A DNA stretch of 64,000 nucleotides. Origin: Hymenopus coronatus. Its lineage: Eukaryota > Arthropoda > Insecta > Mantodea > Hymenopodidae. Of the stretch, positions 46,958 through 57,000 are shown piece by piece. The position numbers and the translations under genes are program-made. Under the pieces are notes generated by a model. The model saw only the letters and a program-made list of their open reading frames with translations, was not told where the DNA came from and ran no database searches. The stretch lies in assembly GCA_030762935.1 (NCBI GenBank), contig CM060892.1, positions 90,244,827 to 90,308,826 of the forward strand, given 5' to 3'. Every line of letters begins with the position of its first letter. Position 1 is the first letter of the stretch.

Positions 46958-47793
46958 TACTTTCTCTATACGCACTATGTACATAGTGGAATATATTGTA
47001 TTGCACCCAAAAATTAGATGCCGAGATTTCACAGGAAATACATGTTTTGAAACTCCATGAATCTGTATCTGTGTGTGTCTGTGGTCAGCATAGCCTAAGA
47101 TCGAAAAGTCCGTTAAATACCAAAATTTATATTTAAAATTGCTCTTTAAAAGCAGTTATATTTAAGTTCAGTATCTTCCGAGGATGCAACAAGAGTACTT
47201 TAAAGAAAATCCCCCCATCCTAAACTCCCTTTACTAGGAAAAAATTCGAAAATTTAGGTTTTCTTAAAATACTTACCTACATGCCAAATAAAATCTATAT
47301 CATGAATTTTCTTAGAATAGCCTCCGAAAAACTTTTTATTCTGGAAGAATTTTTCTAACCTTTGCATAGCGGTAAACCGTAAGAGAGAGGGGAGGGGGGA
47401 GAGAGAGACAAGGACGCATTACATAAAAATGTAGATCTCGTTAAAACATACAATTTATGCCATATACATGTTTTTCGTGGGGTTTACTGTGGTCGAGATA
47501 TGCCTTTGTGTGGTTTCAGTTTTAATCTTTTCGCATATGGGAATTTGTCAGCTCCTGGCCACGCAAAGCAACGGATTTCAATCCTACATTAACTACATTT
47601 TAAAATATATGATTGTGTATATAGCATAGTGCATTCCCTTATTTCCCTTCTACTTATGAGGAACTAAATAATAAGACCGTTTCTAACTTATGTTTATCCC
47701 GATTAGAATGAAGTAGATAGAAGAATAGCCTTACTAACAATAATTTGTTACAGAGATGCGAAGAAAGATTGGAAGGGAACACACTAGATTTTT
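46958..47793 (+). repeat. R900 repeat, full-length forward
   Basis: Starts TTTACTTTCTCTATACGCAC with the ACTATGTACATAGTG hairpin core and ends GGAACACACTAGATTTTT. A small tandem insertion lies in the GTATTTAAG region near 47130. A GA-rich tract is at 47386-47408. Confidence 0.86.
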
Positions 47794-47978
47794 AAAAGAT
47801 TTGATTTAACGCTTTAGCCTGTACATTCCCTTTTGTCCCTTCTACTTACAATGAAGCAAGTAATAATACAAATTCTGGTAATGTTTATTTTGAATAGCAT
47901 GATGTAGATAAAACAATAATATTTTGTTAGTAAAGTTGTTTGTGGAACAACTAGAGAAAGTCATGTGTATAGAAACAT
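47794..47978 (+). repeat. R900 repeat, 3' end only, forward
   Basis: Joined head-to-tail to the preceding copy, from the ACGCTTTAGCCTG block to GTCATGTGTATAGAAACATCAG. Confidence 0.8.
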
Positions 47979-48047
47979 CAGTTTTTTGAAATTCCTTATG
48001 TTTTATGTAAACACAAGCGCATTTTCAGACTTTTTTGGTATCCTTAA

Positions 48048-48178
48048 TAGCTTTTTATTACCTCTAATACTTACTATAAGCAGAGGAGGTATTGTATTCC
48101 CACCAAAATGTTGATACCGTGATTTAGCCCTAAATAACATTTTAAAAGTGTCTGAATTCAAAGAAAAACATTTTTAGT
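48048..48178 (+). repeat. R900 fragment, 5' end, forward
   Basis: Contains AGAGGAGGTATTGTATTCCC and CCAAAATGTTGATACCGTGA. Truncated before the microsatellite. Confidence 0.72.
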
Positions 48179-48180
48179 AA

Positions 48181-48988
48181 TTCTACATCCTACACGTATA
48201 CGGTAGGTAGAGAACGATCTGTTTCCGCCTAAAGAATCAATGTCAACATTTCACCGGAAATACGTATGTTTTGAGATTCCGTGGTTCAAGGAAAAATTAT
48301 TCTTAAAAAACTCCCCGAGTATTTATGTGATATCCATCGCGTGTATACGTTTGTCTATACAGCATATTTCAAAAACGAAAACTCGGATAAATAGTATGCG
48401 ATACGAAAAGTATTCAGGAAAATTCTCCTACCACACATTACAATTTTCTTAAAAATGCCTAACGATATTGATTAAAATACGATTTGAAATTTATATCTTA
48501 AATATTATAGAAATAGCCTCTGAAATTCTCTTGATTCTGAGTGAGTGTAACATAACTGGTAAACCGTAAGAAATACGTAAAAACTTACTGCACAAAATAA
48601 TGTAAATCTCATTCAAACACACAACATATGCCAAATATGTTTCGCTTGTTTCTTTTCTTACTTTTGGTTAATAATTTCCAAGGTATTTCTGGTTTTGGTT
48701 TTTATTTTCTAATACTTATTTCTTAAACGAGAATTTGTTATTCGTTTTTCTTTTGTTTCATTCTTGATCATGCGAAGACAACGCTTAGTCACCAGCAGCT
48801 ATAAGCTTTGACTATATCGTTGGCATAGTGCATCTTCTTGTTCCCCTTCTACTGACAAGGAAATAAGTGTAAGATAATTTCTGCTAATGCTTATCTTTAT
48901 TAAGATGAAGTAGATAGAAGAATAAGCTTTTTTAGAATATTTGGTTGTAACATAGATAAAGAAAGTCATGAAAATGGCGAAATTTTTA
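48181..48988 (+). repeat. R900 repeat, forward, diverged
   Basis: Contains CAACATTTCACCGGAAATAC, CAGCATATTTCAAAAACGAA and ACTGGTAAACCGTAAGAAAT. The 3' end is degraded (GAAAGTCATGAAAATGG). Confidence 0.78.
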
Positions 48989-49009
48989 TGTTTGGTTTGG
49001 GTATGAGTC

Positions 49010-49076
49010 TGGGTATGACTTGAGTGTGCTAGAACAACATAATTCAAAAACAAAACATCGATTTAATACCAAAATT
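49010..49076 (+). repeat. R900 fragment, forward
   Basis: A short block AACATAATTCAAAAACAAAA followed by TTTAATACCAAAATTAATGG, from the region around the internal palindrome. Confidence 0.6.
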
Positions 49077-49080
49077 AATG

Positions 49081-49175
49081 GAAATGGCCTGCGGTAACGT
49101 GGGAGGTTCGCATTCGTGGGTCCGGGTTTGACTTCCGGTGTGCGCCCACTCTGGAGTTATTGGTAAAATTTCCCC
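49081..49175 (+). mobile_element. tRNA-derived SINE fragment (family S4)
   Basis: GGCCTGCGGTAACGTGGGAG, then GTGGGTCCGGGTTTGACTTC, gives a recognisable B box (GGTTTGACTTCC) and an anticodon-arm-like region. It follows an R900 fragment directly. Single copy in the window. Confidence 0.5.
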
Positions 49176-49429
49176 TTGTGTTTACAAATACTGCCAGATT
49201 TAAAAGGTTTGTCGTAATGGAAAATATTACTTACTATTTATATTTTCATAATTATTATTCAGCGTTTCTCCGTAAACATGATTACATGTTGCGCTTTAAT
49301 TTTAAATTCAATTCATTTAGTGCAAAACCCCCAAAAATAAAGATATTAAAGTAAAACAAGTATCATATATTCCACCACGATTCATCATTATTTCACTTCC
49401 ACTCATTTCATTTCTCTTTTGTGTTTCAG

Positions 49430-49572
49430 GCATGCCTTCAGGTCCTGCAGCAATCGGTGGTGACGGGCAGTTGGCGCATTTACTTTCGCTACGAAAAGAT
49501 TTTTCCTTCTGGCTGTCTGAGTTGAGCTGCCTTCTAGGGTCGCTACGTCACCCTCCTATGATTGCTCTGTGA
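49430..49572 (+). CDS. Candidate exon, unrecognised
   Basis: A strong 3' splice-site-like sequence, TTTCTCTTTTGTGTTTCAG, ends at 49429. It is followed by GC-balanced DNA in two open frames. One (49432-49572) begins MPSGPAAIGGDGQLAHLL and ends PPMIAL-stop. The other reads ACLQVLQQSVVTGSW, then RIYFRYEKIFPSG, and stops near 49525. I recognise neither protein. If real, it would be a terminal exon, or an internal exon with an undetected donor. It lies on the strand opposite to the EGF exon, so it would belong to another gene. It may equally be an unknown transposon piece. Confidence 0.25.
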
Positions 49573-49774
49573 AGAGCGGTGGTGTTCAAATTGGAAATGA
49601 CACTGACATCTGCTCGTTCCGTAATCCTGCGTGCCTTGAATACTGCGACCTCCTCCAGCTCCTTTACTCATTCCAGTTTCCAGAGTGATAGCCACAATAC
49701 ATCATCATGCTATCGCAATGAGTGATTTAATAATAGCCTACATCCTACCACCAAAGCTCAGCATCTTCAAGAAT

Positions 49775-49900
49775 GTAGTGAAGGTGTTTGAGAAAAGCCC
49801 CCATCCAGACCAACCTGTACATGAAAAAATTTTCAAAAGTTTTGACTTTCTAAAAAAAAAACTTGCCACTGAAGTCCTCTTTATTCTGAATGACTTTTAG
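49775..49900 (+). repeat. R900 fragment, forward
   Basis: Contains GAGAAAAGCCCCCATCCAGA, TTTTGACTTTCTAAAAA and AAGTCCTCTTTATTCTGAAT. Both ends are lost. Confidence 0.7.
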
Positions 49901-50039
49901 ATATGTTGATTATGCTATTTGCTTGTAGGTACAATAGAAATAGAGCATGCAGTTGGCTTAACCGAGAGTAAAGTCAATTAAGAGCCGGCCTGTACAAAGA
50001 CTTTAAAATGTCGTTTCCTTTGCCTTACCAGAATAAAGA

Positions 50040-50585
50040 AAAGCAAATAACGATTTCTTATTTAAAAATAGTAACAGTATAACTGAATTAAATAGCATGT
50101 AAAATCTCGAAAATGATTACCTCCACACAAAAACATTTGACAAATAATGACAATAATGAGTTATTTAACTTTTTAGCAAGATTTTTATGATGTACTACAG
50201 TTTACCAGCTATGTAAACGTCATTCAGAGGGAAGAGATCTTCAAAGACAAGAATATATAAGGATAAATATCTTATTTGTAATGAAAATGTCTTATACATA
50301 CGATGTTTTAATAAACCTCCTTAATGCCTTTCTTCAGAAGTTCAATATTTTCAAAAATTCTTTCAAGTAAACGCTAGATTGGAGTGGGGGTGTTTCTTGA
50401 AAATTGTCATTGCCTCCTGGAAGATGTTTGTTTTTTAATTATACTCTTCAAAGTCATGGAGACACAGACACACAAACGCGGCGTTTTATAACAGTTTTTT
50501 GTATTAATGGAACTTCAAAACGTGTATTTCCAGTGACATTTCTATATCGAACTGTTGGATGAAATGCAATACTTCTTATATATAA
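50040..50585 (-). repeat. R900 repeat, reverse, highly diverged
   Basis: Recognised from TTTACCAGCTATG, the TTTTCAAAAATTCTTTCAAG block, GGAGTGGGGGTGTTTCTTG and CGTGTATTTCCAGTGACATT in order. Confidence 0.6.
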
Positions 50586-50589
50586 TTTC

Positions 50590-52695
50590 ATAACAAAAGC
50601 ATTAAGCTACACCATATTGTTTTTAAAGTCAATTGAAAGTTGCAGAGGACCCTTATTGGACTATCTCAAACTGAATAAACATATATTTTTCAACTTTTCC
50701 ATACATTAACAGTTAGATATTAAATTACCTGTGGTATCAAACATAATAAATCATATCAGCTTTTTTCGTTGGCATTTTTTCAGCTTTAAGCTGAAAATAG
50801 TATTCCTTACTCTCATCATTCAAACACTCAGTCAGTTTTATAACATCTCTTTGTTTAAGAGATTTAACTGGCAATTTACTTTCATAAACATGTGCTGTGA
50901 GCATATATGGAAAGAATATTTGGTTTCAAACATATTTAACTCAAAATTTACCAATCCATTCAATATGGTATGGGCTTTGATTATAAACTTGTGGTTTGCA
51001 TAAATCAAGGATTGTACTTGCTAGTCATAAAATTAACGCCTTCAGATTAAAAAATGTTTTATAATATTGCATAGCTACACAGAAGTTCTTTAGCATTTCT
51101 CTGTCAACTCTTACAACAGCATGACTCTCTTCTATTGACCTATTTCATCCTCCATACGTTTGAGATCTTTTATTTTCCTTTGCTGCCTTTCTATTACCTA
51201 AAATGTCTTCACACGTAGGTTGCTATGACCTCCCCTCAGGAAAATGGAGAACTTCAGTTAATCTACTGTTTATTATAAGAGATTGCCAAAATCTTAACAT
51301 AGTCAAATTTTAACTCTGTCCCCGAATACCATCAGTGAAAACATGGATTGTTTTTATAGATAGAGGTATTTTATTTTCTAAAAAATGTGTAAGTATCGAT
51401 ACTACTTTATTACTACCCCTGTTAGCAGTACTCTCAGGCCATGTATACATTGTACAGTAAGAGGGATGTAGATAAAGTCGTGTAGAAGCAGCAAGGATTC
51501 GTTCTTAAATGCAAGAGAAAGGAATATTTATTCTTTTGCCATGCCCACAGGTTGGACATAATGAACGGAAGAAATGGTGCAGATATTTCAGGGGAGGTAA
51601 CATTTGTGCACACAAACCTGTGCACACGGCATATTGACGTTAGTTTAAAAATTTAATGTCGAAAACAGCATTGACTCTCATCATTTTCCACTGATAACGT
51701 CTCTAAATATACAACAGCCAGGGTTTATACAGACGAAAAACAGCATTCTGGGATTTTATTCTAAGCCGCCAAAACTGCCAAGCTTGGGCACATACTTAAT
51801 GGAAGTACGTGCATTAAGAAATAAATTATTTGTGAAAACATTGTATAAACCTATTTGGTGTTTGAGTAATCTATATATGTAAATACGTGGTGTAGTTTTG
51901 AGTGCAAGTATATGTGTGTGTTATATGTGTGTATGAGATATTACAGTGTTCTTTTTTATGTTCTGTGGTCGTATCGATGTATGTGTGTGCATCTGTGTGT
52001 ACGTGTGTGTGTATTTCCAATGTTGTAAAGATACATAAAATAGATATGTAAGTACTATTTTAAATTCAAATTAAATTCAGCATGTTTGGTCACCGAACCC
52101 ATGCGACTGTGTGAAGCAAATATTGTATTATTATAAACTTAATAAATCTACTACTACTATTCTTACCACAATAAATAATAAACACTTATACCATATTGCC
52201 TTGAGTAAAATAAATCGCTTGTGAATAAGTGATGACATGGAATATTCAGTTTTCTTCCACATAACTTCATTTTTTCATTTCTTTGGATAAATGATTCCTT
52301 CGTCATCCATACCGGCAATCGTTTATTGACTTTAACACAATTGCGCACAGTACTTCTGAGTCAAACACTCAACCGTGCAATAATGGAGGGAAAATTATTA
52401 AACAGTTGAGTATACTAATGCAAAAAATATGTTAGAAACTCACTCAAAAGAATATTATGTAATGATTCAGTAATACCAATCCATGTATTTTGATATGGTC
52501 CCTATTACAAGCTTCTAGAAAAATAGCTTATATTCAAACACAACTTACGTAGCGTTTTAAATGGAAAGTTTGGCCATTCTTTGCACATATAGATGCTCCT
52601 CTATGTTATTTACACAAAATCACCAAGAAGTGAAAATCGGAAACTACGTTAGTTGGGCCCATATTGAATTACCCTACTTAATTTTATAAATTGTA
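50590..52695. other. Unassigned AT-rich DNA
   Basis: No gene or recognised repeat. GT-rich patches lie at 51905-52015. Open frames up to 90 codons show no domain. Confidence 0.5.
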
Positions 52696-52699
52696 AGTT

Positions 52700-53396
52700 A
52701 TACTTTCTTTACACGTAGTATGTACACTGTGTGTGTGTGTTTGTGCCACGGGGCAGCAAAGCTCAAAAACGAAAAGATCATTAAGTACCAAACTTGGTAT
52801 TTAAGGTTGATATCTTCCAAGGATGTGACACGAAGATGTTCAAGAAAATCCCCCAATCCAAATACCCCTTACATAGAACCTTTTTCGAAAATCTCGATTT
52901 TCTCATAAATGGATCTAACGATATTGATTAAAATCTTTTATATTTAAAATATTTACATGCCAAATAAAGTGTATATTTTGAATTTTCTGGGAATAGCCTC
53001 TAAAGACCTCTTTATTCTGGATGATTTTATTGAATTTGGTATAACTGGTAAACCGTGAGAGATAGACAAAAACTTACTACACAAAAAATGTAGAGACCGA
53101 TAAAGCACACAATTTATGTCATATACATTTTTTCGTGGAGTTGACTGTTCATAAGATATTTTTTTTTTTCTCGTACAGGAACAAAGAAATTTCAGTCACA
53201 TCGCAACCAGCTATTGACTCACTTTAACCTATGGTATTCCCTCATTTCGCTTCTACTTACAAGGAAGCAAGTAATAAGACTATTTCTGCTATTGTTTCTG
53301 GATTAGCATGAATAAAATAGAAGCTTAAGCCTTTAACAATAATTTGACGCAGAGATGTATAGAAAGTCATGTGAACGGATAACATCAGATTTTTTA
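52700..53396 (+). repeat. R900 repeat, forward, 5' deletion
   Basis: CTTTCTTTACACGTAGTATG jumps straight to the GT tract, so about 110 bp between the hairpin and the microsatellite are missing. The rest is well kept: GTACCAAACTTGGTATTTAA to AACATCAGATTTTTT. Confidence 0.87.
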
Positions 53397-54059
53397 ATTA
53401 TTAAATGATAGGAAAACTTTAAATTAAATTCCTGTGACCACATACTATTGCAGAGGAATATATACAGCATCGTGTAATAAATATTGCTTTAACCTAGGTT
53501 TTATCTTGTTATTATGATTAGCGTGTTTGATTTTCATACAAAAAAACTAGCTAGGTGGCAAAATAAATGCCAGAATTTACTGAAAAGAACTAAGATTTGT
53601 GAAAAAATAGCAACGATCGTAATGGTATCCCTTATGTTAAAAGATACTTTAAGCATATAGGTAATTTCTTAGCGTTGAAAATTATACAAGAGACTTGTTC
53701 TGCCTTTTCCTTCGCTCTGGGGGATTGGAGCCAGCGATGCGACGATAAAATGCTTCATTAATCATTATAAGCTTTCATCCATCATTTTCAGAGCACACAA
53801 GAAATCGCTAATATTACAGAGCGTTCTCAAAATCTGGTGTCATATTCGCCTTTATCACTCTTGGAATAACAGGACGTTTATGGAAAAGATTGAGAACTAA
53901 TAAAGGCATATCAGTTTTTGACTTATCAATATTTTAATACTGCTTGAAATAATTAAAACATTGACATACAATGATCATATATATTATAAAAGCAATCACT
54001 TACCGAATGGGATGCTTCAAGCGTTTCGGGAGGTCGCGGGTTCCATTGCCCTCTCTGAG
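53397..54059. other. Unassigned AT-rich DNA
   Basis: No gene. A tRNA 3'-half-like piece GGTCGCGGGTTCCATTGCCC (about 54030-54050) abuts the A tail of the next SINE. Confidence 0.45.
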
Positions 54060-54362
54060 TTTTTTTTTTTTTTTTTTTTTTTTTACTGGTTCATTTTTAT
54101 AGCCCCCCTTAATATCTAAGGTCATATCGGGGGCTTTGCATTAGAAACTACTCGTCTGTGGATTCTTTACCTTGGATTTAAATCGTTTTATTTTCTTCAA
54201 ACACACATACACACACATTCACTCCCACATACATAATTCCAGACTCTATGAGGGATAGGGAATAATTCTTGTTAAAGAATTCCCAACTTACAGCCGGGAA
54301 TCGAACCCAAGACCTCCGGGAGGGAAGTCAGCTAGCTGGCCACTGGACCACGAATGCAGTCT
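54060..54362 (-). mobile_element. tRNA-derived SINE family S5 with poly(A) tail
   Basis: The minus-strand head at 54358-54296 reads GCATTCGTGGTCCAGTGGCC (A box), then TCTTGGGTTCGATTCCCGGC, an exact consensus B box. The body follows and ends in an A tail, seen as a 24-bp T run at 54060-54083. Confidence 0.85.
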
Positions 54363-54753
54363 GATTGATTTTGTTACGTGGTATTCTGTTGATGGTTTTC
54401 CAACACCAGGAGTTTCCATTTATTTAACTGTATATCACCTTTCGGGATATGGGACCTCATTAGGTAGTTTGGTGGTGTGCGGTGCATTGTGTTGTGGAGC
54501 TGTTTCCTTTTCCTCTGGTATTAACCCAGGAAAATTGGCACCTATTTTTTCAAAACAAGCACTGAGGATTTTTTCCATACTACAATAACCGCAATATCCG
54601 CTATTATTTTGGGAGAAAAGACCTGTGTTTCCTTTTACTTAACTATCCCCCCTCCCTGCAAATAATCCATCATCCTTGGTCCGGACAACAACGTTTCTGT
54701 TTTTTAGGTACAATAGGCCTCTGGCGGCAGTGCTTAATTCCTTCTCTGTCCCT

Positions 54754-54800
<47 letters not shown>

Positions 54801-56147
54801 AAGGGAGACAGAACAAAGCAGTCACTCATCCGCTATTGACAAACACTTATGGGACAGTGGGAGTGAAATTTTGACTACAATCATTATAAAAATACAAAAT
54901 AATGTTATAGTAAATGTTTGTTGGAATATTTGGCCATCCATAGAAAATCAACATTTCGCTCTCCCCTTGTTTCGGGCTCTGCAGGCATTTAAATATTTTA
55001 CAATACCTGTTTTCCAACATACTACTTTATAAAAATGTGTTTTTTTAAACTGTATATTAACACCTTCAAAATGTTCCACGCTTCTCAGTTTTTGTTTGAT
55101 TACAACTAAAATACCCCAGAGCCTGCAGAAATATCTATTGTATCATTACAGGTTACAAAATTGTCCTAATAACAATGGTACTTTTTCAAAAAAAATGTAT
55201 GATAATTATTAATTTAAGAAATGAACATTCATTGTAAAAGCAATCAAAGCTATTGAAATATTACCACGTAAAGACTTTTTGTGTGGTTCAAATATCCAAT
55301 TCGATAAATGCCAATAAGGTTTTATCTAATTTTGAGCCGCGAGATTATACAATATATTGACGTAATAAAATGTATGACATTGTTTATATATTGGAAAACA
55401 TTTTTAATTGGAATGAATATAAACCAATTTTTAATATTTGTAATAATTTTTCTTTTGCTCAAACCTTTTTTTAGCAACAGATACTCATGGTCTCTATTTT
55501 ATTATTGGAACTGCATACATTCCTTAACATATCAGCACTGTAATCATAGTGCAGGTTTCAGAAAATTGTATAGAGAAATATAACATTTGAAATTTCACTC
55601 ACAAACGTCCCTTAATAGAAAGAGCTCAGATTATTATTGCATGCAATTGAAAGATAATAAGTTACATATATCTCAGTATTTCAAATATTACTCCAACGGC
55701 AGTGAAAACTCATATATTTCGAGTCTTCCAATAATAATGCATTCCAATGCATAGTATCATTAGTTCCCAAATGAGATTTATGTTATAAATATCGAAAAAA
55801 TAGTTCCAAAAGCAACAAAGCGGAAGTCATTTATCTGCATTTATGAAAACCCATTACAATCGGTGGCTGTTTAATGCTTTTGCATAACATTCGAGTTTTT
55901 ATTCTATCTTTTCAGTGTTCTGAGAGCTTTAATTGTTTGCTTAAATGTGTTGTGTATTGCGTTTGAAAAGTTTCTGAAGGAAACACACGAATATTGGGCA
56001 AATACAACCTAAGGCTAATTAATGATGTGGAAATACACAGTCAAACCACAACAAAAGTCGAGTGTTTCAACTGGTAGGGTTCATCAACAGCAAAACCTTA
56101 AGTTGCACAGTAGAGTTCTCTACCTGAAGTCATGATGGTGGGAGAAT
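54363..56147. other. Unassigned DNA with a (GA)n microsatellite
   Basis: A GA run at 54758-54796 generates an Arg/Glu-rich open frame that is an artefact. No gene is supported. Confidence 0.5.
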
Positions 56148-56360
56148 ATGGCAACATGTATGCACAGATGTCATTACGTTTCTGTCCACGAAGGAATAAA
56201 GTACGCCAGCTCTAGTCTTAGCGCGATATTCTTTGGTGTTTTTGCAAATAAACACAAGCAGATTATTGTTAACTTAGAAGAAGACAATGATGCCGAAATA
56301 TGGATAGCAATGCTGGAGAACGAAGATGAAATTGCAATAAGTGGAGTTAAGGAGCTGTGG
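56148..56360 (+). CDS. Candidate exon ending at a GTGAGT donor, unrecognised
   Basis: A 71-codon open frame from an ATG at 56148 has non-random acidic content (VNLEEDNDAEIWIAMLENED). It ends beside a good 5' splice site, GCTGTG|GTGAGTAC at about 56358. No family is recognised and no matching exon is seen. An S6 SINE starts about 100 bp downstream. This could be a first exon, a transposon remnant or chance. Confidence 0.22.
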
Positions 56361-56465
56361 TGAGTACAGTAACATTGGCTATTTTTATGGTTGCCAACTC
56401 ATTGAGTCGCTGGATCGCATACAAAACTAAACATATAGACAGCATAATAACTCCATGGCACGACA

Positions 56466-56790
56466 GCTCACGGGGAACCTTGGCGTACCGCCCGGCCGCT
56501 GCGTCCCCCATCTCGGTTCATTACAGACGTCATGGATGGAGTGCAGAATTGGAGGGTGAGACGTGGTAAGCGCCTCGAGCCCCCCGGCTGGTTAATGCGG
56601 TTCTCAAGACCTGGAGCCGCTACTTCTCCATTAAGTAGCTCCTCAATTGGCCCCCCAGGGACCTTACGAGGCTGAGCGCACCCCGGGCCAGGTCTCCCAG
56701 CCAGGGGAAAAATCCCCACGCCGGTACTGGGGATCGAACCCAGGTCTCCCGCTTGGTAAGCAGCTGCGCTACCACGCGCTAAGGAGACGA
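56466..56790 (-). mobile_element. tRNA-derived SINE family S6, GC-rich
   Basis: The minus-strand head at 56787-56725 reads GCGCGTGGTAGCGCAGCTGC (A box), then GACCTGGGTTCGATCCCCAG (exact B box) within paired CTGGG/CCCAG arms. The body continues with CCCAGCCGGG-like, CTACTTAATGGAGAAGTAGC and GACGTCTGTAATGAACC segments. It is far more GC-rich than its surroundings, suggesting a recent insertion. The 123-codon open frame over it is an artefact. Confidence 0.85.
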
Positions 56791-56849
56791 CCGCATATAG
56801 ATATCCCTTAAAGCAAAACACTGTACATGTTAATGACACATGTATAAAA

Positions 56850-57000
56850 GTTAGCTTTACAACAAAGTGATTTCGCTAGAACTATTGATATGTATCAACA
56901 ATTACTTTCCTTTGAACTGCAACAATTGTTTAATTGAATTGAGTTTAAATTTATTTGTAACATGCCAATAATACTGGATTTACACGCTAGTATAGTAAGA
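56850..57000. other. Unassigned AT-rich DNA
   Basis: Spacer between an S6 SINE and the 3' end of the LINE. Confidence 0.4.

Noticed and set aside
54296..54358. A genuine tRNA gene on the minus strand
   Set aside because: The exact B box is part of a poly(A)-tailed SINE. The acceptor stem does not close convincingly.
54676..55032. 118-codon plus-strand frame with an Arg/Glu repeat
   Set aside because: The repeat is a (GA)n microsatellite and the flanks show no domain.
56468..56839. 123-codon minus-strand frame with Pro/Gly/Arg-rich protein
   Set aside because: It is the translation of the GC-rich S6 SINE, including its tRNA-like head.
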